A stretch of DNA of 42,910 nt from an uncultured Bacteroidota bacterium (lineage in GTDB: Bacteria; Bacteroidota; Bacteroidia; Bacteroidales; VadinHA17). The DNA is taken from positions 1-42,910 of the forward strand of contig CALMJY010000274.1 of NCBI GenBank assembly GCA_937864815.1, given 5' to 3'. Under the pieces are notes generated by a model. The model did not search any database, had not been told where the DNA came from, and saw only the letters and a program-made list of their open reading frames with translations. The translations under genes and the position numbers were made by a program. Positions within the stretch are counted from its first letter, which is position 1; each line of letters opens with the position of its first letter. This document shows, piece after piece, positions 28,946-36,578 of this stretch.

Positions 28946-30076
28946 ATGAAGATAGTTGCCGACGATAAAATTCCGTTTCTTAAGGACGTTCTTGAGCCAT
29001 TTTCAGAGGTGATCTACCTCCCCGGAAACAGTATTAAAGCCAATGATCTGATGGATGCAGATGCACTTCTGGTCAGGACAAGAACAAAATGTAATGAGTC
29101 ACTTCTTAAAGGCACAACAGTACAATTCATAGGCACTGCAACAATCGGATTTGACCATATTGATACAGGTTATTGCGATCATCACAATATTAAATGGACA
29201 AATGCACCTGGCTGTAATTCTTCATCTGTTCAGCAGTATATTGCAGCGGCTCTTTTAAAACTTTCCAAAGATCATGACCTCGATCTTAAAAAACAAACAA
29301 TAGGCATTGTAGGGGCAGGCAACGTAGGATCAAAGGTTAAAAAAATTGCCCGTTCACTTGGTATGAATGTTCTGATCAATGACCCACCAAGGGAAAGGAG
29401 GGAGGGGAAAAGCGAATTTGTATCATTTGATACAATTCTGAAGGAAGCTGATATTATAACCCTTCATGTTCCGCTTAATTTAACAGGAGAGGACAGGACA
29501 ATCCATCTTTTCAACGATGATTCAATTCTTAAGGCACTTAAACATCCATGGCTTATAAACTCATCAAGGGGCGAGGTTGTTGAAACACTGGCGCTAAAGA
29601 AAGCACTGAGATCGGGTTTGATTAAAGGTGCAGTCCTCGATGTGTGGGAAAATGAACCTGATATAGATCCTGAACTTTTATCCTATGCATTTATTGCAAC
29701 TCCTCATATTGCGGGTTATTCGACTGACGGAAAAGCTAACGGAACCTCAATGGTAGTTGACGCACTAAGCCGTCATTTTAATTTGCCTTTAACCGGATGG
29801 TACCCACAAAATGTACCACTGCCAGAAATTCCTTTTCTGGAAATTAACGGGACAGGCAAATCTGATGAAGATATTATCAGGGAAGCTGTAATGCATACCT
29901 ATGATATATCTATGGATGACGTGAAGCTAAGAGAATCATTATCTGCCTTTGAAAAACAGCGAGGAAACTACCGGCTGAGGAGAGAGTTCCATGCATATAC
30001 TGTCAGGCTGAATGAAGGCTCTGTGAGAGTGAAAAAAATTCTGGAGGAGTTTGGATTTAAAATTACGATATTATGA
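28946..30076 (+). CDS. pdxB: Erythronate-4-phosphate dehydrogenase
   Basis: The 376-residue D-2-hydroxyacid dehydrogenase matches PdxB: an N-terminal KIVADDKIPFLKDVLEPF, ATIGFDHIDTGYC, the NAD-binding IGIVGAGNVGSKV, and catalytic Arg208 (NSSRGE), Glu237 (ENEPDID) and His254 (TPHIAGYS). A PdxB-type C-terminal dimerisation domain follows (residues about 285-376). It oxidises 4-phosphoerythronate in the DXP-dependent pyridoxal-phosphate pathway. Its stop overlaps the start of the next gene by 4 bp (ATGA), indicating coupling. Other pdx genes are not in the window. Confidence 0.94.
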   Translation: MKIVADDKIPFLKDVLEPFSEVIYLPGNSIKANDLMDADALLVRTRTKCNESLLKGTTVQFIGTATIGFDHIDTGYCDHHNIKWTNAPGCNSSSVQQYIAAALLKLSKDHDLDLKKQTIGIVGAGNVGSKVKKIARSLGMNVLINDPPRERREGKSEFVSFDTILKEADIITLHVPLNLTGEDRTIHLFNDDSILKALKHPWLINSSRGEVVETLALKKALRSGLIKGAVLDVWENEPDIDPELLSYAFIATPHIAGYSTDGKANGTSMVVDALSRHFNLPLTGWYPQNVPLPEIPFLEINGTGKSDEDIIREAVMHTYDISMDDVKLRESLSAFEKQRGNYRLRREFHAYTVRLNEGSVRVKKILEEFGFKITIL

Positions 30077-30987
30077 TAGAAAAAAACAGGATCAACAGGA
30101 GAAGTTTTGCAAGAAACATTGCAATGGCAGGAGTAGCTGCCACACTTCCGGTAAATAAAATATCATCTGAACCGGCAATTGCATCCACAGGAATGAATCA
30201 CCTTAAAATCAGTCTCAATGCATTTTCATTCAATGATCTGCTCCTTGCCGGGAAGATCACTATCGATGATGTACTTGATTTTTGTGCAAAGCTTGGAATT
30301 GTAGGAGTTGATCTGACAGGATACTATTTTCCCGGATATCCTGAAGCTCCGTCTGATGAATACATTTATCATGTTAAAAAAAGAGCTTTCCGGCTTGGTA
30401 TCGACCTTGGTTGCACAGGTGTCAGGAATGATTTCACGTGGTCTGACCCGGAAAAAAGGAAGTCTGAGAAGAAACTTGTCAAGGATTGGATAGTTGTTGC
30501 CCAGAAACTTGGGGCTCCGGGATTAAGAATTTTTGCAGGCACACTTTCAAAAGAAGAATACCCCTGGGAAACAAGGGCGCGCTGGATTGCTGATGACATA
30601 CGTGAATGCGCTGAATTTGCAAGGAACCACGGAGTTATGCTTGCACTTCAGAATCATTATGATTTTGCCAAAACTGCAGGGGAGGTGGAACGGCTTTTGA
30701 AGATGATCGATCATGAATGGGTCGGACTTATGGTTGATATAGGAAGTTATCATTCTCCCGATCCCTACAAGGATATTGCAGCCACTGCAAAATATGCCAT
30801 AACCTGGCAGATGAAGGAAAAGGTATTTATTAATGACACGCAGGTTGAAGCTGACTATGTGAAAATAATCGACATTGTTAAAAACTGCGGGTATCGTGGT
30901 TACCTTCCACTTGAGACTCTTGGAGAGGGTGATCCATATCAAAAAGTTGAATCCTTATACAATAAGGTGAAGAAGATTTTGGGTTAA
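30073..30987 (+). CDS. Exported xylose-isomerase-like TIM-barrel protein
   Basis: This 304-residue protein begins with a short Tat-type signal (NRRSFARNIAMAGVAATLP) and continues as an AP-endonuclease-2/xylose-isomerase-like TIM barrel. Segments such as LGIVGVDLTGYYFPGYPEAP, GVMLALQNHYDF, EWVGLMVDIGSYH and GYRGYLPLETLGEGDP give the conserved His, Glu and Asp metal-ligand positions. Relatives are sugar-phosphate isomerases or epimerases, mostly of unknown substrate. It overlaps pdxB by 4 bp, which is curious for a predicted exported enzyme. It ends against a 7-bp tandem repeat and the convergent activase gene. Confidence 0.85.
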   Translation: MIEKNRINRRSFARNIAMAGVAATLPVNKISSEPAIASTGMNHLKISLNAFSFNDLLLAGKITIDDVLDFCAKLGIVGVDLTGYYFPGYPEAPSDEYIYHVKKRAFRLGIDLGCTGVRNDFTWSDPEKRKSEKKLVKDWIVVAQKLGAPGLRIFAGTLSKEEYPWETRARWIADDIRECAEFARNHGVMLALQNHYDFAKTAGEVERLLKMIDHEWVGLMVDIGSYHSPDPYKDIAATAKYAITWQMKEKVFINDTQVEADYVKIIDIVKNCGYRGYLPLETLGEGDPYQKVESLYNKVKKILG

Positions 30988-30990
30988 GGA

Positions 30991-31025
30991 GCTCAGGGCT
31001 CAGGGCTCAGGGCTCACGGCTCAAT
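30991..31025. repeat. 7-bp tandem repeat between convergent genes
   Basis: Five units fill the 40-bp gap between two convergent stop codons: GCTCAGG three times, then GCTCACG and GCTCAAT. It is non-coding and touches neither gene. It may be a slippage-generated microsatellite. Confidence 0.75.
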
Positions 31026-31027
31026 GT

Positions 31028-34000
31028 TCAGAGTTTATGCGTTCTGGCATATTCCTTTACCTGGAAGACAAAAGCCTGCAGCCTTGTATCTAGCGATACA
31101 GTATCCTGTCCGTCGTAGGCAATATTTATAAACGGAATGTTATTGTGATCCTTTCTGAATGAGTCGCTTACTGAGGCTACAACAGTTCCCGGCATACAGG
31201 TGAAAGGCAGAATGGCTGCTATACCAGATACTCCTTTATTTACAAGAGATACAGCAGATCCCATTGCAATTGGAGGGTCTCCGTCATAATACTCACTTAC
31301 ATAAGGGTTGCAGGCACTAAGTATCTCATGAAGTGATAATTCCTTTTCCTCATCAGTGTATTTCATTAATCCCCGGAGAAGAGAATAGGAAATTACTTCC
31401 TGGCCAAGCTCCTGAATCTTTGATTTGATAACCCCTTTTTTGTCATTTTTCCAGAGACTGTCGCGTGTGAACCGGTGGGTTGAGTAAGTTATCCATTCAG
31501 AGAAAGGGCCAATAATGACCTCTGCTCCAAGATCTTCAATCCGGTTGGCAATATTACCGTTACACCCTGCATTATCTCTCATAAAGATCTCTCCGAGAAT
31601 GCCTACAACAGGTTTCCTCTGGCTTTTATCCACTTTAATTTTCATGAAATCATGAACAATTTCTGCAAGAATCCTGTGGAGTCCCCCGGCACCATTCTCA
31701 ATGCATACCTCAAGCTTTTTCAGCGAGTCTTTGTATAATTTGTCTGATTCTCCCTTATTGATCTCATATGGGCGTGTTTCCCTGTAAAGTTTTCTGAGGT
31801 AATCAAATACAACAAAACCTTTCCATGCATTGATCCGGAATTTTTTCCCATGTTCTCCTGCAATATCCTCATATGAAGTATCATTAGAAGGTGTTACCAG
31901 TTCTGCATCCTTGTAACCAAGCCTGTCGAACAGAATCCTGTGGAACTGGTTGTATTGCCCGAATCTGCAGGGACCATTATGGTCAGGCATAAAGAAACTT
32001 ATTTTTGAAGGATCAGCACCAGGCTCCATGAGTTTCTTCAGAAAACTTCCGGTGGTGCAGATCATGGGGAAACATTCTTTTGATGATGTATATTTTCTTC
32101 CAATTGCAAGATCCTCTTCGGTCTGTTTAGGCAGTACTTCTGATGGAATTCCGCAACTGCGGGCTGCAGCTGCAATCATGTAAGCCCCGTCGTGCATATA
32201 TGGAAAATAGAGTACTCTTTCTTTCTTTGGTGCTGACTGACCTGGTCTTGGTCTGAAGATTTCCGGTTCCTTTTTTTCATTCTGTTCTGCACCTTTCAGA
32301 CTGTCAAGGAAAGCCTCAATACGAGTTACCATACCGGCATCAGCTGAGTGTTCATCCACTTCGAGGTGCAGAAAAGGTTTTCCTTTTAGTTCCTCTGTGA
32401 TATAGTGCCAGATAAATGAATCTGGTCCGCATCTGAAATTGCTGAGATAGACAGCATGAAGATTATCAGATTTGGCTACAAGCTGTGCTGCTGCTATTAA
32501 TTTCTGCCCGTTTGGCCAGTACATATTCCGGTAATTCCTGAAGATTTCTGCCGGTTTTATATCAAGCATATCGATAGGTATCGGCATGACATTCTGGTTG
32601 ATGAGTTTTTCAACCAGACTCAGGCTAAGATGAGGATCAGCCGAGTTATAAGGTCTTCCCAGCAGAACAACAGGACGACAGTTATCAGGAATATTCTTCA
32701 TTACCTCTTTTCCATAGTCGGCAACAGTTTTTTCAAAACCTATCTGTACGCTGTCAGATTTATATACTGCTTTCCTGATTTTTTCCTTGCTGATTCCAAA
32801 CTTACTACTGAAATACCCTGTCATCTCTTTCATGAGAGCCCTTTCAAAAAACCTGAAATGCAGGGTGGGCATAAGAAGACGTGATTCGTCAATTTTGCCT
32901 TTCAGTGCAGACTTCACCATAAACGGATAAGTCTGGATCCATGGGCAATTACAGTTGAAAGTCTTATTTCCGGGTTGTTCTTTGCCGTTGACAATAAAGG
33001 GAATAAAGATGTAATCAGCATCCTTATTTATAAGGTCCATTACATGCCCGTGCATAAGTTCAACAGGAAGACATGTTTCTGCAGTGATTGTCTCAATAGA
33101 TTCCGTTACAATTGATTTATCAGATTCCCTTGAAACGATGACTGAAAAACCAAGCTCCTCGAAAAAGGTCCGCCAGAATGGAAACTGCTGATAATAAACC
33201 ATTAGGGCCCGTGGAATTCCAATTGTGGTTATCCTTTTATCTGTTGGAGGTGTGTAGTCCCCATTCAAAAATTCCAGTCTTTTCTTAAAAAGATCAGGAA
33301 TATTATTTGCAGTCTTTTTTCTGTCATCGGTTTCATATTTCTCACACCTGCCTCCATAAAAGAGAGCTTTTTCAACCCCGTCAATTTTAACCTTTCTTAT
33401 TTCGCAATGGTTGGTACATGACTGACAAACAAACCGTGTAATATTATAAGCTGCATTCCTGATGCCGAATCCCTTGAACCTGGTTTTCTGACCCTCTTTC
33501 ATGGATTTCTGTGCAAGGATTGCAGCACCAATAGCCCCCGTTACATCAAAATGAGGCGGAATCTGTATTTTCTTACCTACAACTTTCTCAAATGCAGCTA
33601 CTACTGCTTTATTGTTGGTGACACCACCCTGGAAAAAGATTTTATCGCCAATCTTCCTGTCCCCCACAACTTTCTGCAGGTAATTATATACTATAGAGTA
33701 GGCGAGACCTCCAACGAGGTTTTCATCCCTGGCCCCCTTCTGCATAAAGGAATTGAGATCCGATTCCATGAATACTGTACACCTGTCCCCAAGCTTTACA
33801 GGACAATCCGAATTCAGAGCCATACAGCCAAATTCTTCCACTATATTGATATTCAGCTTTTCAGCCTGTTCCTCGAGAAATGACCCTGTCCCTGCAGCAC
33901 AGACTTTATTCATTTCAAAGTCCACAACAACTCCATTTTCTATGCTGATATATTTTGAGTCCTGTCCGCCAATTTCGAATATCGTATCAACAGTCCGGTC

Positions 34001-35284
34001 ATAATCAATAGCAGCTATTGCCTGTGCCGTAATCTCATTCTGGATTGTATCGGCACCGATAAAGTCGCCTGTAAGATATCTGCCTGACCCGGTTGTTCCG
34101 GCGCCTATCACTTCCACATTCTCGCCTACTTCATCATAGATTTCAGTCAGTCCTCTCTGGATAGCCTCAAGTGGTTTTCCTGCCGTGGGAAGGTACCTTC
34201 GGGCTAAAACCCTGTGTTGTTCATCAATCAGAACAACATTGGTACTGAGTGAGCCAATGTCAAGACCAAGGAATACTTTTACCCTGCCATTGGAAGTATC
34301 TATCGGATGAACATATTTATCGTAAACAGCCTCTGATTCTTCCAGTTTAGGGAGACTTATAAAAGCAGAGGAATCATTAGCAAGATATTCTTCCAGTTTG
34401 CCAAGTCCTGCAAAATGATTCATCTCAAGTCCGTTTGACTGTGCAAACAATACCGCTCCGATAGCTCCCATTGATGCATGGTACTTCGGTATGATCAGGT
34501 CTTCACCCTCAAGTTTAAGAGTTTCCCTGAAAGCTCTTATCATTCCGATATTGGCAGCTACACCACCTGAGAAAACAACAGGTTTAATTATCTCCTTGCT
34601 TTTTGCAACATTGCTCCTGAAGTTTCTTGCAAGTGCAAAGCATAAACCTGCAACAATATCATGAAGAGGAGTTGCAATCTGCTGGTGATGTATCATGTCA
34701 CTCTTGGCAAATACGCTGCACCTGCCCGCTATCCTTGGCGGATTTACCGACAGAAGTGACATCTGGCCAAACTCATTTTCTATCCGGACACCTATTCTCT
34801 TAGCCTGCTGATCAAGAAAAGAGCCGGTGCCTGCCGCACATATACTGTTCATCTCAAAATCGACCAGACGTGAATGACCATTTGAAGGGTCTTTTTCAAG
34901 AAGAATGAGTTTAGAGTCCTCTCCACCGATTTCAATAACAGTTCTGGCATCAGGATAAAGTCTGCCGGTTGAAGTTGCCTGTGCAATAATCTCATTTATA
35001 AAGATTCCTCCAAGTAGCTCGGAACCGAGTTTACCTCCCGATCCTGTAAATGCAATTCCCCTGATTGACTGGGCTTTATATTTTTCTAAAAGAAATAATA
35101 GTCTGGTATGGAGGGTGTTAAACGGCTTTCCGTATATATAATCATAATGATTTTCCAGGATATTGTGATCGGTATCAAGTACAACACTGTTAAGAGAAAC
35201 TGAGCCAATATCAAATCCGAAAAGGAAATATTCCTGTTGTGATTGATTGGATAAGCCGCCAGTTTCCATAGTATTGAATTTCAC
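31028..35284 (-). CDS. Giant fused ASKHA activase / 2-hydroxyacyl-CoA dehydratase-like Fe-S protein
   Basis: The 1418-residue cytosolic protein has two BadF/HgdC-type ATPase domains. Domain 1 (about 20-285) has FGFDIGSVSLNS, EIGGEDSKL, Cys149 (NSICAAGTGS) and Cys189 (GRCSVF). Domain 2 (about 337-595) has LGLDIGSLSTNV, EIGGQDSKY, Cys462 (KVCAAGTGS) and Cys502 (DRCTVF). A four-Cys motif (620, 623, 627, 647) leads to a DUF2229 region starting TIGIPRALMVYYQQFPFWRT, then HgdB/HgdC-like segments with Cys738, 778, 780, 952, 1071, 1076, 1106, 1241, 1325 and 1363. Activases hydrolyse ATP to push low-potential electrons into dehydratases or double-cubane proteins. COG1924/3580/3581-type fusions are known from genomes, but the reaction is not established. 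It probably needs anoxia. No strong ribosome site precedes the ATG. Confidence 0.9.
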   Translation of the reverse strand: MKFNTMETGGLSNQSQQEYFLFGFDIGSVSLNSVVLDTDHNILENHYDYIYGKPFNTLHTRLLFLLEKYKAQSIRGIAFTGSGGKLGSELLGGIFINEIIAQATSTGRLYPDARTVIEIGGEDSKLILLEKDPSNGHSRLVDFEMNSICAAGTGSFLDQQAKRIGVRIENEFGQMSLLSVNPPRIAGRCSVFAKSDMIHHQQIATPLHDIVAGLCFALARNFRSNVAKSKEIIKPVVFSGGVAANIGMIRAFRETLKLEGEDLIIPKYHASMGAIGAVLFAQSNGLEMNHFAGLGKLEEYLANDSSAFISLPKLEESEAVYDKYVHPIDTSNGRVKVFLGLDIGSLSTNVVLIDEQHRVLARRYLPTAGKPLEAIQRGLTEIYDEVGENVEVIGAGTTGSGRYLTGDFIGADTIQNEITAQAIAAIDYDRTVDTIFEIGGQDSKYISIENGVVVDFEMNKVCAAGTGSFLEEQAEKLNINIVEEFGCMALNSDCPVKLGDRCTVFMESDLNSFMQKGARDENLVGGLAYSIVYNYLQKVVGDRKIGDKIFFQGGVTNNKAVVAAFEKVVGKKIQIPPHFDVTGAIGAAILAQKSMKEGQKTRFKGFGIRNAAYNITRFVCQSCTNHCEIRKVKIDGVEKALFYGGRCEKYETDDRKKTANNIPDLFKKRLEFLNGDYTPPTDKRITTIGIPRALMVYYQQFPFWRTFFEELGFSVIVSRESDKSIVTESIETITAETCLPVELMHGHVMDLINKDADYIFIPFIVNGKEQPGNKTFNCNCPWIQTYPFMVKSALKGKIDESRLLMPTLHFRFFERALMKEMTGYFSSKFGISKEKIRKAVYKSDSVQIGFEKTVADYGKEVMKNIPDNCRPVVLLGRPYNSADPHLSLSLVEKLINQNVMPIPIDMLDIKPAEIFRNYRNMYWPNGQKLIAAAQLVAKSDNLHAVYLSNFRCGPDSFIWHYITEELKGKPFLHLEVDEHSADAGMVTRIEAFLDSLKGAEQNEKKEPEIFRPRPGQSAPKKERVLYFPYMHDGAYMIAAAARSCGIPSEVLPKQTEEDLAIGRKYTSSKECFPMICTTGSFLKKLMEPGADPSKISFFMPDHNGPCRFGQYNQFHRILFDRLGYKDAELVTPSNDTSYEDIAGEHGKKFRINAWKGFVVFDYLRKLYRETRPYEINKGESDKLYKDSLKKLEVCIENGAGGLHRILAEIVHDFMKIKVDKSQRKPVVGILGEIFMRDNAGCNGNIANRIEDLGAEVIIGPFSEWITYSTHRFTRDSLWKNDKKGVIKSKIQELGQEVISYSLLRGLMKYTDEEKELSLHEILSACNPYVSEYYDGDPPIAMGSAVSLVNKGVSGIAAILPFTCMPGTVVASVSDSFRKDHNNIPFINIAYDGQDTVSLDTRLQAFVFQVKEYARTHKL

Positions 35285-35330
35285 AAGTTAGTTTTTCAGT
35301 AAACCATAACGAAAGGACACGTAGTGCAAC

Positions 35331-35367
35331 CAAATTTAGAAAAATTTCTTTAGTAGCTAAATTTTTC
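35331..35367 (-). promoter_or_regulatory. Promoter and inverted repeat before the giant activase gene
   Basis: On the minus strand TAAATTTG (35331-35338) matches TAnnTTTG, 46 bp before the ATG. At the -33 position lies only TTTAG. Overlapping it are inverted arms GAAAAATTT (35339-35347) and AAATTTTTC (35359-35367) with an 11-bp spacer, a possible operator. The rest of the gap to 35470 shows nothing clear. Confidence 0.5.
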
Positions 35368-35470
35368 ATGATAATTATCAGAACTTTAAAAAAGTGCGAT
35401 GGTTTGATAGCTTGTGCATTCGAACCAGGAACATAAAATCTGGAATTATTTCAAATTTAACATCCCCCTG

Positions 35471-35486
35471 CCCCCTTCAAAGGGGG
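35471..35486. repeat. C/G hairpin in the activase-ferredoxin gap
   Basis: CCCCCT and AGGGGG pair around loop TCAA, followed by AATTGAGCCCT. The flanking pattern (C-rich hairpin, then AATT-AGCCC) resembles the 28721-28830 element, so it may be a reduced copy of the same family. Confidence 0.45.
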
Positions 35487-35512
35487 AATTGAGCCCTAGA
35501 ACCGCCGCACTG

Positions 35513-35570
35513 TCGCACCGTCACACCGTCGCACCGTCGCACCGTCACACCGTCGCACCGTCACATCGTC
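35513..35570. repeat. 8-bp tandem repeat touching the ferredoxin stop codon
   Basis: Seven units follow one another, TCGCACCG or TCACACCG, the last degenerate (TCACATCG), with a further decayed copy (CCGCACTG) upstream. The array ends on the first base of the ferredoxin gene's stop codon (read on the minus strand), so it forms the start of that mRNA's 3' UTR. Confidence 0.8.
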
Positions 35571-36496
35571 TAAATCCATTCTTCCTCAAGAATACTACCG
35601 TTGATACCCACAAGGACCTTCTTGACAGGAACTTTTCTTGCAGAATTAGCAAGGGCTGCACGGACCATCTGTAAAAGTCCGCCACAGCAGGGAACCTCCA
35701 TTATCATTACAGTTATTGTATTAAGCTTTGCTGTTTCAACCATTGCTGTAAGTTTTTCCACATAGACTTCCATTCCATGATCGAGCTTCGGGCAGGCTAT
35801 TGCCAGTGACTTGCCCCTGAGCCAGGATGAGTGGAAATTGCCCAGTGAAAATGCCACGCAGTCAGCAGCCAGAAGAAGATCTGCTCCTCTGAAATACGGG
35901 GCATTTGGATTGACCAGATGCATCTGAACAGGCCATTGCCTTAGTTCTGAAGGCTGATCACCCGTTATTATATCATTGCCATTCTTATCAGCCTTATCAA
36001 TAACCAGTGTTCTTGAGCCGGGGCAACCTCCTCCTCCGTGACTATGGGCATGGTTATGCTGCGCTGCAACTGCCGCAGGTGCTGCAAAGGCTGCAGCCTG
36101 CTTATGTCCGTGATTATGGACTTCACTTATAACTTCATCAAGGTTGAATTTGAGTTCAGACCGGTGAACTTTGAGCCATCCGACACCCTCCTGCAGAAAT
36201 CCTGTTTCGCCATGATCCTTAAGATGTTTGAGATGGGCAATAATTGTGTTTTTACCGTTGTTTACCATTTGCTCCATCACACGGGTTTCACTGTATGGCT
36301 CAGCCTCTCTCTTCTCTATTGTTATTGCACCCTCAGGACAATGTCCGATGCATGCACCAAGTCCGTCGCACATAAGTTCACTTACAAGCCTTACTTTTCC
36401 GTCAATTACCTGCAATGCACCCTCATGGCAGTTTGGAACACACAGGCCGCAACCGTTGCAGAGTTCTTCATCTATCTTCAAAATATCACGTATCAT
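35570..36496 (-). CDS. Ferredoxin-like 4Fe-4S protein with His-rich linker
   Basis: The 308-residue protein starts with a two-cluster ferredoxin domain. Motif 1 is complete (Cys13, 16, 19, 23 in CNGCGLCVPNC). Motif 2 is CDGLGACIGHCPEGA, where Leu46 replaces the second cysteine (Cys43, 49, 53 remain). A His/Ala-rich linker follows (His127, 129, 131; 147, 149, 151, 153; then GGGGCPGS). The C-terminal domain has Cys213, Cys235 (IACPKLD) and a CC pair at 270-271 (EVPCCGGLLQM). Similar proteins occur near Crp-family HcpR regulators and hybrid-cluster genes under the name FrdX; I infer, but cannot prove, this identity. The His stretch could bind metal. It sits behind a 26-bp palindrome. Confidence 0.88.
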   Translation of the reverse strand: MIRDILKIDEELCNGCGLCVPNCHEGALQVIDGKVRLVSELMCDGLGACIGHCPEGAITIEKREAEPYSETRVMEQMVNNGKNTIIAHLKHLKDHGETGFLQEGVGWLKVHRSELKFNLDEVISEVHNHGHKQAAAFAAPAAVAAQHNHAHSHGGGGCPGSRTLVIDKADKNGNDIITGDQPSELRQWPVQMHLVNPNAPYFRGADLLLAADCVAFSLGNFHSSWLRGKSLAIACPKLDHGMEVYVEKLTAMVETAKLNTITVMIMEVPCCGGLLQMVRAALANSARKVPVKKVLVGINGSILEEEWI

Positions 36497-36522
36497 ATGT
36501 TTTGTTTTAATGGTTTATGATA

Positions 36523-36572
36523 CAAATATGAAGATGTCTTAAGACAGAAATTGTAACATATGTTACAATTTC
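36523..36572 (-). promoter_or_regulatory. Ferredoxin promoter with 26-bp palindromic operator
   Basis: GAAATTGTAACAT followed directly by its reverse complement gives a 26-bp perfect palindrome at 36547-36572. Downstream on the minus strand CATATTTG (36523-36530) differs in one base from TAnnTTTG. The palindrome centre (36559.5) would be about 40 bp before the start of transcription, where class II Crp/Fnr activators bind, and it covers the -33 position, which lacks a consensus box. Confidence 0.7.
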
Positions 36573-36578
36573 AAAAAT

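Noticed and set aside
30991-35570. Short tandem repeats as a CRISPR array
   Set aside because: Units are 7-8 bp with no spacers and no cas genes are near.
35414-35674. 86-codon plus-strand open frame
   Set aside because: It reads through the 8-bp tandem repeat and into the antisense of the ferredoxin gene.
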